Shown: one piece after another, positions 22,061 through 34,300 of the stretch
How the letters are laid out: each line of letters begins with the position of its first letter
Numbering within the stretch: the first letter of the stretch is position 1
Position numbers and translations under genes: made by a program
Notes under the pieces: model-generated
What the model was told of the DNA's origin: nothing
What the model saw: only the letters and a program-made list of their open reading frames with translations
The model's database searches: none
Assembly: GCF_900497805.2 (NCBI RefSeq)
Contig: NW_020948983.1
Location: 20,871,202 to 20,935,201, forward strand
Length of the DNA: 64,000 nucleotides
Direction of reading: 5' to 3'
DNA from: Vombatus ursinus
Lineage: Eukaryota; Chordata; Mammalia; Diprotodontia; Vombatidae

Positions 22061-22070
22061 CTATAAATAG
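22061..22070 (+). promoter_or_regulatory. ALPK3: TATA box that also fits the MEF2 consensus
   Basis: CTATAAATAG contains TATAAA and exactly matches the MEF2 pattern YTAWWWWTAR. It lies 157 bp upstream of the ATG, so transcription would start near 22090-22100. MEF2 control would suit a gene expressed in heart and skeletal muscle. Its use in either role is inferred from sequence only. Confidence 0.6.
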
Positions 22071-22140
22071 GGGGTAAGAGCGTCACTTGGCTGGCCGGAA
22101 GCTGGACAGGGGCTGGACGGGGGCTGCGGGAGCAAATACT

Positions 22141-22163
22141 GGGCAGGGCGGGGCAGGGCAGGG
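22141..22163 (+). promoter_or_regulatory. ALPK3: Potential G-quadruplex in the ALPK3 leader
   Basis: Five G tracts of three or four are separated by one or two bases within 23 bp, in the sense strand between the predicted start site and the ATG. Folding is possible but not shown. Confidence 0.5.
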
Positions 22164-22226
22164 CAGAGCAGAGAGGAGGGAGCCGTCGGGAGCCGGAGCT
22201 AGAACCAGAGCCTTCGGGGAGCCGCG

Positions 22227-22369
22227 ATGGGGTCCCACAGGCCTCCCAGCCGTGTGTGGAGTTCTGGCCTCCGCGTTGGGGCGGGCCCTGACGGCGAGGA
22301 CGACGGGCCCGTGTGGACGCCCAGCCCGACCAGTCGCAACTACTTGCTCAGCATGAGGCCCGAGATCAG
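22227..22369 (+). CDS. ALPK3: ALPK3 exon 1 (coding part)
   Basis: It codes for residues 1-47 plus two bases, starting [11 protein letters not shown] and containing [13 protein letters not shown], as in human ALPK3. The ATG context is GCCGCGATGG, a strong Kozak match. An in-frame TAG at 22200-22202, nine codons upstream, and the lack of any ATG between the predicted start site and 22227 support this start. The donor is AG|GTGCGA. Confidence 0.95.
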
Positions 22370-25300
22370 GTGCGAGCCGAGGCCTTTGGGAGCAGGGTAG
22401 TGGGGGCAGGGGAGCAGGTCGGGGATTCTCCCAGTTCACAGTCCCAGGCCGTCCCGAGGAGGGATCCACTGTCACTGGAGGGCAGAGACGAGGGGGAAGG
22501 GACAGTTTGCTCCTGGAGAGCATTTGGGTGCCGGGCGGGACAGGGGTTAAGGAGGGGTTGGATGGGGAGGGATGAGGGCGGCGAGGAGAACGGTGACCCT
22601 ACCGCATCCCTCTTCTCCTGGGGAAAGGGAAAAGAAAGGAAAGAGAAGAGGCAAAAGAATTGGGCAACGGAAACTTGTAAGGTACTGGTGCCTGGGGGTG
22701 CATAGCTGGGGCTTGCCGTGACCTGACAGAAGGCAGAAAGGGCCCCCAATATGATCATAGCCCTGGGGAGCCAGGGAGGGAAAGGGAGAGGTGGGAGCGA
22801 GGGGGAAGACACTGAAGTATCCCATTCCATTGAGGGACTTTGGGGACCTCGAGGGCTAGAAGAACCAGGCTTCTAGAATCTGCTGTACCAGCCCCTAGGG
22901 TCCCAGAAGGAATCTGAGGGGCCCCCAAATAGTATCTGGATCCCTGTATAGGCCATTAGTTCTCAGTGAAAATAAGTCCATCCACAGGGAGAATGAGACA
23001 GAGTTGGGGTAGGGTGGGGTGGGGTGTTAGCTTTAGAACGATTTCAGGGGAGGGGCTGGAAGGCTTCGAGCTTGGTGCCTTAAATTCCTTTTGCCAAGAG
23101 TCAAAGCTCTTCATTCCACAGAGATAAAGCTTCCAGAGCTGGGGGAGAGAGCTCAGCTCTGACTGCCATTCACACTAAGGCTGAAGGAGTGGTAGTTTCT
23201 GGAGAGCCAATTTTTACTCATGGGAAGCGGGGAGAGGGCTGAAGACACTGCACCTGTAGTGGGGGAGGGAATAAAGCAGATTAACAAAGGGAATGGGCAT
23301 CCAAATATCCGGGGACAGGACTTGGGTTTTTCAGTATGATATTTTGAGGGAACCTTAACTCAGGCTAAGCGGCCCTGGAGCAGTCCATGGCCTGCTCATG
23401 CTGTTCCTGTTTTGTCTGGGACATTCTCAAGGAAAGACAAATTTACCTGGGACAGGAGACACCCCTAGAGCTGCTTTGGGAGACTGGGGCAAAATTTAGG
23501 GTTAGATAGGAGTAGGCCCTGGCTGATGGGGTGATGAGTGGCTGGGACTGGGGCTCCCTTTTGGGGATCGAGGCTTGATTGCTCTGTTAGAAACAATCTG
23601 TCTTGTTTAATGCAGAAGGGAGGGGAGAGAGAGGTCCTACGGACCAGCCTTTCTGCTTCCCTCTCCCAGTGATCTCCCAGTCTTTTGAGCAAACTCAATT
23701 CATGGGATATTATTGGCTGTTTAGTTGCAGCAGCTGCACCAAGAGAGACACCTTAGTGAAAAGTCTGAAAAATACAGGAGTTACATATGCAGGTGGAAAA
23801 AACCTGTGGATAGAAAGAGAGACAGCAACACAAACATATTATGATACAGGCATAGAGGCACATGTCCCTCCTTTAACTCTGGAGAAGATTTTTCAAAAGG
23901 AAATTAGATTGGACATTGAATTGGACTAGCTATTTTGGCTCTGGAATTGGGCCCATTTTAGGCCTAGGAGACCAAGTGGACTTTACAGGAGACAACACCA
24001 CCACTAGGAAACTCTCTTGGGACATATTGTCCCCTGAAAACAGAACAAAGGAGCAGGTTCTGGGCAACAAGGACATTCAAGAAAAAGTCTACTATGTTTC
24101 CCATTTGACTGGACCAGTAGTATTGACCTTGGCACTGGAGAAGTTCAGATGTAACCAGAACCAGTTTCTGTACAAAACCTGACGAATGGTGTCACATGTC
24201 AGAGTACAGGGTTGAGAGTTGGTGTTTGGGACAAAGTTAGATATGACTGAGCCCTGCCTGCCAAGACAAACTCCCGCCTCTCTCTTGCCCACTGGCTTTC
24301 AGAAAAACTGGAGTCAAATTTGGATGCTCCTTACAGACCCTGGTAGAGCTGGCTCTTTTGCAAACCCGGAGCCTGACATTCTTGTCCTGGTGACCAGTGT
24401 TTCTGGCTGGATGCTCTGGCTTTTGTTGGAGCCTGTGGGAAAAGGGAGCAGAGGCATAATAATAATAATTAATAATAATAATAATAACAATAATAACAAT
24501 AACAAGAAGAAGAATAACAACAATGATGTAGCAGCTAGCAATTGTATAGTGCTTTAAGATTTGGACAGTACTTTGCATAATTTACCCCATTTGATCCTCA
24601 CAAGAACCCTGGGTGGTGGGTGCCATTTTACAGATGTGGAAACTGAGGTTCAGATAGGTTAAGTGACTTACCCAGGGTCATACAGCTAGCAAGTGTCTCA
24701 GAAAAGATTTGCTCAGGTCTTCCTGACTCCAGGTTTAACACTGCACCACTTGTAATATAGGACAGGTTACCAACTCAGACTAGAGAGACCAGAGGACGTA
24801 AGGGAAAGGAGAAGGAATATCAGTGCAATTGTTGGAGAGAATGTCTTTTGTGGGAGTAGGCCACGATTTCTTTTCAACTTCCTAGCTGGTGTCTCTAAGC
24901 TTCCTGCTCTCTTCCCCCACACCCTTTCCTGACAATGTGACAGTGTTTCTACCTCTAGTTCTCTTAGTTCTTTGAAAGGTGCTATTTGCTTCTATAAAGC
25001 GGCAATAGACTACGAGGTAGCAGAGCAGCTGCTGGTCAAGCTGAGATAGCCATCAGTCATTCAACAAGCAAATATTTATTGAGTGTCTAAATGTATAAGC
25101 TCTGGGGTCTGTAACAGCTGGAATATACAGAATGGGAAGCAGGAGGACAGGATTTACAGTGGCTGTCCACTGGGTTTTTGTTCAGTCCCACTTTGGCACC
25201 CAGGAGAGGAAACTCGTTAAAGACAACTTTTTTTTTTAAATGAATTTTCAAAAATTTTGCTTAGTGTTTTGTTTTTCCCCAGTTATGTGTAAAAACAAAT

Positions 25301-28300
25301 TTTAACATTCATTTTTAAAACTTTGAGTTCCAAATTCTCTTTCTTCCTCCCCCCCATTGAGAAAGCAAGCATTTTGATATAGGTTATACATGTGTAGTCA
25401 TGCAAAACATTTCCATAATAGTCATGTTGTGAAAGAAAACATAGACCAAAAAAAAAAACCCTCAAGAAAAATAAAGTAAAAAAAGTATGCTTCAGTCTGT
25501 ATTCAGACAGCATCTGTTCTTTCTCTGTGGATAGATAGCATTCTTCATCATAAGTCCTTCAGAGTTGTCTTGGATCATTGTATTGCTGAGAATAGTAAGT
25601 CATTCACAGCTGATCTCTTACAATATTGCTGTTACTTTGTACACAGTACATTTCACTTTGCATCAGCTCATGTAACTTAAAGACAACTTTTCAAAGTTGA
25701 TCTTCACATCCTGAACCTGGAGTATGGACACTCAGAACACTAAGGAGCCTTTTCCTTTTAAAAATATTTTAAAATACTTAACTATTTTTAAATAATAATT
25801 TATTTCTTCTCTCTCCCTCCCACCTCCATTAAAAATAAAAAAAATAAAATCCTTGTAACCAGTACGTACAGTCAAGGAAAACAAATTCCTGCATTTGCTG
25901 TGTCCAAAAATATATGTCTCATTCTTCACCTTGAGCCCATCACCTCTCCAAAGAGGCTTTTCGAGTTCAGGTCTCTCATCCAGGGCTCTTGCCTAGCCTC
26001 TGTTTCCTGCCTGTTTAACCTCCAGTTGTCGTGAGGGGCAGTGATAGGCATGGAAAATATCAAGGCTCAGTCTGGAAAATATCAGGAACCTTCCTGGGCT
26101 CAGTAAAAAGGGAGGCTTTAGATAAAGCAGTTCTGAACAGTTTGTGTGTATGTGTGTGTGTGTGTATGTGTATGTGTGTCATGGATCTCATCTGGTAGTC
26201 TGGTGAAGTTTACCTACCCCTTCTCAGACTAATGTTTTCCCATACATAAAAGACAATACCTAGGGTTACAGAGATAACCAAAATTTAATGAAAATCAACA
26301 CGTAATTTCTTTCCCATCCAAGTTCATGGATCCACTGAAATCTAACCATGGACCCCAGATTAAGAACCTCTGGTTTAGATAATCCAAATATTAGACTCAA
26401 GAAATAGCTCACATTTCCCCAACTGGTCCAATTCTGTGATATTCAGATGAGAAATTCTAAATCATCTCTGAGAAGGGTCTGACCTGGGGAAGAGTTTGAC
26501 CTATAGTTTGCATGGACTGGGGCAGGGTAAGGGGTTGTAGTGGGAGGCTTTTTCCTTTGCCTGTGGGGGAGGGAGATGAGGGAAAAGGGAGGGAAGGCTC
26601 TTACCCAAGAGAGTCTATCTGAGGACAGTTGCTGACGCAGTCCCCAGTCCTAGCTAAGGGGTCCGGCTGTTGTCAAGTAATGGAACATCTGAGTTGATTG
26701 TCTTTATAAGAACACTGAGAATCCTAGGGCCATTGTTGGCAGACTGGCTTGGGCCTAGTTCCCTGTCCTCACTGTCAGCCGACTGTGTTTTTCTTTTATG
26801 GCCATTCTTGGAACTCTTGAGGCTTAGTGAAGAATTACTCCCACTGGCTATTCTGGGGATGGGCTGCCTCTGGGAACCAGAGGAGACAAAGGCTGGATTC
26901 AAGCACCTGGTACAGGAGTCACAGGGAACCAGAAGCTTCGACCAGGGCACAGACTCTGCCCCTTTCTGTCATAGTTGCAGCTCCTTTGGGGTATATTCCT
27001 AAAAGTCAACCAAAGAGGACTCTGTCACAGAGCTGTAGGGCCTAGAATGCTAGACTTGGAGTCAGGAAGACCTGAGTTTGAATTCTGCCTCAGACGCTAG
27101 CTGTGGGGCAAGTCACATGATCTCTCTCAGTTGTAATTTTGTCATCTGTAAAATGATGATAATGATGGCACTTACCTCCCAGGGTTTTTGTGAGGACCCA
27201 ACGAGGTATCATAGTAAGGCTCTTTGCAAACTTTAAAGCACTATATAAATGTTAGCTATTATATTTTAATAATCCAACAGACATGTATAGCTTCACAGTT
27301 CATCATTAGGTTGCCCTCTATGTAGACAGAAAGACAAACCAAGCTGTTAGTCATAGTCTTATAGCCCTAGGGGCACAGACATCCCCAGCTGCAGATCCAC
27401 TCCAATTCCCTAAGCGTGATATAGCAGGAGAAAAATGACAACCTTCGTCTGGAGTCAGAGAACCTGGGTTGGGTTGTGGCTCTACTCCCTACTTATCAGT
27501 GTGATCTAGGGCAGGTCATTTACTGCTCTGGGCCTCAGTTTCCTTATCTGTAAAATGAGGGAATCTGACAATATCAGCCCTAGGGTCTCTTCCAGTCCTA
27601 AGATCCCATTACATCTAATAAAAAGGAAGGTGGAGGAGCAGGATGCAGCTGATGTTGCTTGGGACTGGGAGGTGAGTTAAAGCAAGCAGGTAGCAAGCAG
27701 GACAGGATGGAGATGGCTAGGGACAATGGGATCACCTGAGCTCCTAGATCCCACTCCTTATGTCCCAGGCTACCCTGCACACAGCTTCTTTAGAATGGAT
27801 TTCTGAACTCTTAGGGCTAAGAGTCAAGCTTGAAGTGGATGTCAGTCCCTGGTTACTCCTGCCTTTCTCAACTCAGGTACTTCCTCATACCAGGGGGACA
27901 TCTTCCTTCTTCCCCCTTTTATTTTTGGCAGTAGAAGCCACTACCCATGTGAGTGACTCTGCATTCTGTCCCTGGCTTGAAGCTAAGCCTGAGTGGTACA
28001 TTTTTTCTGGTAAATCTCCCTTTTGTTCAGTCAATACAGAAATATATACAGATTACCCACTGTGAGTCCAACACTATGGTAGTTGTTGTGGAAGACACAA
28101 AAGAGCTAGGCCTTGAAGGTTGTATAGGATCTGAATAAGTAGAAATGAGAAAGAAGTGCGACATAAACATGGAGGTGGAAATCAGCAGGAGATATTCCTG
28201 AAGCAATATGGAGATCTGTCTGGCTAGAGTATAAGTACATTTTGGAGAGTCGTGGGAAATAAGGTTAGATTAGTGTGGCACTAAATCACAGAGGTCCTTA

Positions 28301-31300
28301 AGAGCCAGGAAGAGGAGTTTAGGGGCAAAAGACAGTGTTAACAACAGCTACTGTGAGTTTTCTGAACAGAAAAATGGCATGATAATAGTGTTGTTTATCA
28401 GAGGTAAGCCTGATCTAGGTCGATGGGATTAGGAGGAAGGCAGACCAGAATGAGACAGTAAAGATACTACTACATGGGTCTGATTAGGAAGAGATGAAGG
28501 CCTCGTGGTGGCAGTAGTCATTGGAAGTGGAGAGAAAGGATGACTAAAAAAGAAGTTTAGATGTAAGTCTGGGTAGGATTAGGTGACTGTAGGTGATGAA
28601 GGAGAAGGATGAGTCATAGAGGAGTTCATGGTTTTTTAGTATGACAAAAACTTTAGGAAGGGGCAGCTGGGTGGTGCAATGGATTGAGTCAGTGGCCTGG
28701 AGTCAGGAAGACTCATCTTCCTGAGTTCAAATCTGGCTTCAGACACTTACTAGCTGTGTGACCCTGGGCAGATCACTTAACCCCATTTGCCTCAGTTTAC
28801 TCATCTGTAAAATGAGCTGGAGAAGGAAATGACAAACCATTCTAGTATCTTTGTCCAGAAAACCCCAAATAGGGTCACAAAGAGTTGGATACAACTGAAC
28901 AGCAATAACAACAACACTTAGGATGAGTGGGAGAATTAACCAACATAGGGACATCCAATAGGAGGAGCTAGTTTTGCATGAAAGATGAACTTGGTTTTAG
29001 ACTTGAATTGATGGAAATAATGGAACAACTAAGTGGGGCTATTCTAGCGATTTGGACCCAGAGCTTGAGCGAGAGGCTCTGGATAAGAGATGAGATGTGG
29101 GAATTACCTTCCAAGTCGGTATATCATTGTTGAAGGGAATGAATATCTATAGAAAAAAATGAGAAGACTGAGGATTGGGCCTTGGTGAATCCTGAAAGTT
29201 AGAGGGTGGAGAAGAAAGAGAAGCGAGTGAAAGAAACAGAAAAGAAGTTAAAGGGGATTAAGGAAAACCAGGATAGTCTAGAATCAGGGAAGCCAAGTGA
29301 GGGTGTGTGTGTGGTGGGGGGAGGTGTTGGGAGGTAAGGTGAGAGGGATAATCAATGATATCAAATGCAGTAGGAAGTTCAAGGAGAATGAGGATTGAGA
29401 AACATGGTGATTGAATTTATCAAGAAGGTCATTTGGGAGCTCCCTGAGAGCAGTTTTGGTTGGTGGTGGGTACAGAAGACAAGCACAGGAAGCAAGTGTT
29501 GAGAAATTGGAGGCAGCCAGTTTAGGCTGCTCAGAGAGAAATTTGCAAGTGTAAAGGAAAGAAACAGAAGGGTAGCCAGCAGGGTCAAGAAAAAAAATAT
29601 ATATTTTTTTAAGATAAAAGAGACCTATGCATGTTTTAACGGAAAGGATGGTATTTAAGGAGAGAAATGAAAGGCTTTGGAGAGAGAGGAGGCAAGGGTG
29701 GGGACAAGGCCTCTTAGGAACTGAAGAGGGAGAGGATTTTTTGGAAGTTCTCAGCCTTTTCGGAATGTAGTTTCCCCATTTACAAGATGAGGAAGTCAGA
29801 ATAGATGATTTCGAAGATCTTTTCTGGTTCTAACTCTATGATCCTATAACATAAGGTACAGGTGGGACACACATCTTCCTTTGTGATTGGAGGATGGGAC
29901 AAAAGAATGTGGACAGAGACAAAAGTGGTGAGATAATGGTAGTTGAGAGAACTTTGACCAGGGAGCCTTGATCCTTTCAATGAAGTTGAAGATCTGAGAT
30001 CATTTGCTTTTATTCTTCCTTAGATCGCTGTGAATCATTGACCCTTAGGGAGACCCAGAGACCTAGCCTATTTCTACTTCTCACCATTTCTGAATCCTCC
30101 ATTGGCTTCCTTGGGAAGGAAAGATTCTGGTGGCTAGCCAGAATCACTGGGGAGAAGGGATCCACCTGGTGCAATGTTAACATTGATGGAGCAGGGCATC
30201 TTGAGGTTCCTGCTGGATTAACTGCTTTCATTTTTCCCTATTCTCCAACCCTCCCAGCTGGTTTGTGTTGTGCCACCTCTTTAACCATTTAACATGTTAA
30301 TATAATGGGTGTTCTCAAAGCCAGCCTGCCCCTTGTTCTCAGGGAATGGTGTGAAAGCTTTCCCTAGCGGGGAGGTGTCTCTGGTTGGGTGCTGCTTCCA
30401 TAGCAGGGCCCTTGGGTAGATGGAGTGGGGCTTCCACTCTACATATCAAGGATGTACATGAACTGGTCACACATCCCTTACAGTCCTGGAGGGTTGGGGG
30501 GATGCTGGATCCAATGGGATATATCTTTCTAAAGTGGTGTCTCCTAAGTGGATTCCTGCCTAACCTGATTTCCTGGATTCTGCTGCTAACGAGCTCTTGG
30601 TTTCAGGGATGTTGCTGTAGGCAATGGGGCTGCTTGCTCACTCAAGCAAGCCGACTAAGACAGCTGGACCCTTTTAATAGAAAGCCTGTCCAGTGCCAGA
30701 AGGCCGGTGATTAATACTCTCGACCGTTGTTGACTTCACCTCTTCTCTATGCTTTTCTGCCTAATGGTTCTGTTTGCTGTTTCTGCTTAGCTTATCAAGC
30801 AACCGGTTCTCTCACCCCAGCTCTGGAAGGTAAACTCATCTTGCATTAAATTTATCTGACCACCCCTTTTCTTGGGCCTATGCACTGGAGTTGCCTCTGG
30901 GTGAATGCTTAGACACTAACTAAGCTGCATGGGGTGGGGAGGGAGTAATGCTTGGGGAGGGAAAAAAAAGGAAATAGGGTGGGGGGAGGGCACTCACATG
31001 AGCCTGGCTCTTCTTGTAGGGTCCAGATTTGGCCCTTGCATGACTTACTTAAAGGCATGGAGGGGCCAAGGATCAAGCTGACCACAGATGAGTCCTTAAG
31101 ATGGCTGGAGCAGTCTATCTGTCTTTTAAGGGGAAGGGAGATTTCCTTCTAGAAGTACCTTGGAAAGAGAATGGGGACCACCAGCCAAATGGCCCAGTTA
31201 TTTTTCTTATTGTTCTAGGTTTTTATAGCTGGAAAGGAACTATTTGTTCCCCTAGATCTATCTTTTTATGTTCCCTCTCTTTGCTTCGTGTCTTCTCTCC

Positions 31301-34300
31301 CAAGTCTGAGATCTCTCCTGGTCTGGTTGAGCTGCTTTGTATGGTCAGAGATGAAAATGTTCTTGTCCTCTTCCCACCCCTTGGGTCCAATCCCAGATTG
31401 GAAGATTTATGAAGAGCTGGTCAAAGGCCCTTTACTGAATGAGACAAAGTCTTCTGGATAGCTAATACAAGAAGGTTTTTTTTTTTTTAAATACGTACCC
31501 TAAACTATACCATGGTACAGCGAGTGTGTGGTTTTGAAAGACCTGAATTCAAATCCCAGCTCTATCCCTTACATCTTTGTCACTTAAGTCCCTTAACCTC
31601 CCTGGGCCTCAGTTTCCTCATCCATAAAATGAAGAGATTGAACTAAATGTCCTCAAAAGTTTCTCCTAGCTCTCATTAGATCTGGGTGGTAAAAGACGAG
31701 AGCACTTGACATAGATTAAAGAAGACCTGAGTTCAAATGTGATCTCAGATACTTCCTAGCTGTGTGGTCCTGGGCAAGTCACTTAACCTCCTTCTGTTGG
31801 TTTCCTTAATGGTACAGTGGAGATAGTTAATAGCACCTACCTCCCAAGGCTGTTGTGAGGATAAAATTAATAGTATTTGTCAAAGTATTTTGCAAACCTT
31901 AAAGTGCTAGATAAATGCTAATTACTATTATTATTATCATGATCCCTGATCTTATAAGTAACAGCTTAAAAGGTCTGAATTTGAGCATCACCATAAAATG
32001 TGTGATTCAGTTTCTTTTTAGTTTAAAGATTTTCCCCAGCTGTTCTTATTGTCAATGGGGAGGTAGTTGTCATCCTTAGTTACTCACTGTATATAAAAGA
32101 CTTTTCCAGATGTTTGCTTATGAGTATTAATATGGAACATGAAGATGCCTTCGTCCTATGTCTGAGTGGTTTTGGAAGAGAGGGAATGAAGTTTTAGGAA
32201 CAGGGTGGAAGTAGCCTGAAGGAGCTGAGTGATAATATTTGGTCTAAGAAAATGTCTCAGATTTTTCTCCACCCCCCACTTAAAAAATAACAGAACCCAA
32301 GAAGAGTTCCATATGTCATTCAAGCTGATTTACTTCAGGTTTTTCCATTTTAAACTTTTTATTCTTCCAAACCTAACTCTTCCACCCTGCCCCCTGCCCA
32401 GAATTTAGTCCTGGACCCCAGGTTTGGAAGGTTGAGCCATAGATTTTTAACAAAAGCAATCAAAACAACAGACAGTGATTAAGTACCTATGGTGTGTAAA
32501 CCACCCTGCTAGGTGCTATGAATATACTTTAATTTTTTTCAGACCTGTACTTCTTGTGGTCTAGAGAATTCTGAGCATGGAAACTCCCTCCTAATCGACC
32601 ATTCTTTTGTAATTTGGAACCTTAGAGAATAGTCTCAGGGCACTGAGAGAGGTTAAGGACTCCTCCAGGGTCACAGAGCTGGTATATGTCAGAAGAGGCC
32701 TTTGAACAGAAATCTTTCTCCTGACCTTGCAGTCCGCTCTGTCCATTGTACCATACTATCTCTTGATTATCTTTGAAATCCTGAAGTCTTCATGACTGTT
32801 TTTTCCTTTCTTTCTATTTAACCAACCTTGAGGAGAGAATTTGGTCTAGTGACTAGAGAGCCAGCCTCAAAGCTAGGAGGATCTGGATTTGAATCCTATC
32901 CCTGACACACACTGGCTGCGGGACTCTGAGTAAGTCACTCAACCTCTAGGTGTTTTGGCCTGCTCTTTAAGTTGAAGAGAAGATGCCAACCTGGATTGAT
33001 AGAGGGAGTTACCTCACCTGGAAATTCCCTATACAAATGAAATCACAGGTCTCATTCCTATCAACCCTCTTATCCATGGCTGAGAAATCTTCCTCAGACT
33101 TCACTGAACAGTTCTAGTCTTAGAAGACCAGGCTGAGGCTTGGAGAGAAGATGACATTTCAGGCTTGAATTGTGATTATAATAGAATGTAGGATATGAGT
33201 GCTAGGGTTGGGCTTTTGATAAGATCATGGAACTGCCCAATACATATCTCTTTTTACAATAGAAGTGTACCCCATTGTGTCTTCAGTTATTTAGGAGAGG
33301 ATTAGTCTGTTAGATTTTCTCTCATGTTATGGTGGTGAGGCACTTTGGGGAAGTGAATAAAAACGTTTTATGGAGGTGAGCATTTTCTGGCCATAGTGGG
33401 TCATCATAGATCACATCCAGAATTGTTACTGGGGGATTTTGCCCCTGGGGAAAGCTCTAGAAACTGTACTCAGGGAAAATAGCACAAATTTGAGTTAGGG
33501 TAGGTGGAAGAGGGCAGTGGGGTTGTGGGTGGAGAGAGAAGCTCACCCCAGCACCATCTGTTAGCTTTCTAGTTGAACTAATGATTTTTGCTAACTAGGT
33601 TCTAATCTCTGTTGTTTCTATGTTGCTGAAAGGCTATGAGTGCTATCAGTATTTGTTCTAGACAAAGCCCAAGTCGCCTAACCCTAGTTATATACATCCC
33701 CAAGTACATTCCGTATCTAAGTGGCTGTGGAGGAGGAAGAGATTATTGAGGCTTATTGAGAATGAGATTCGGAAGAAGTTTGAGATACAGGGACTGCATA
33801 GTTTCATTGAGTCTGAAACATGGACTAGGAACACGAAAGCCTTTCTTTTCTGTTATTAACTCTGTGCTATCACTGTGGGAAAGGTTCCTACGTGAGGAGA
33901 AAACGGCTAAGCCAGGGCACCTACCTAGCTGTGAGTGTAGAAGGTTTGATTTTTCCATAAAGGTTCTTCCAGAACGTTGTCCTTTCCTCCTTTCTTTTTA
34001 CTGGCATCTAACCCAAATCTACACTGGCCTTGGGAATGAATAGAAAATATTCATAAATTCCTAATAAGACATGAATGTGTGGGTGTTGTTTGTGGCCTCC
34101 CTCCATAACTATCCCTCAGTCTGCACTAGAGAAGGTGGCCATGTGAACAGGCAGACATTTCCCCAGGCCCGCAGTCTCCCCTTCCTAAGAATTTCATCCC
34201 CAAGCAGAAGCCACTGAGTGACTCATCTCCCACGTGACTGTTACTTTTGCTCCTCCATGGTCGTCCCTGCACTCAGGGAGAAGAAATTATGGGGGAGGAG

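Larger units (their letters stand above)
21770..22560 (+). promoter_or_regulatory. ALPK3: CpG-rich ALPK3 promoter region
   Basis: CpG dinucleotides become dense from about 21940 to 22560, unlike the CpG-poor sequence on either side. A GGT run (about 21775-21792) and a long C-run (21949-21958) lie just upstream of the core promoter. GGGAAGGGGAGGGACAG near 22018 could bind Sp/KLF factors. The island covers the predicted start site, the leader and exon 1. Confidence 0.75.

Noticed and set aside
22087-22830. Several long ORFs on both strands around the promoter
   Set aside because: High G+C removes stops; only the frame starting at 22227 matches a known protein and ends at a splice donor.
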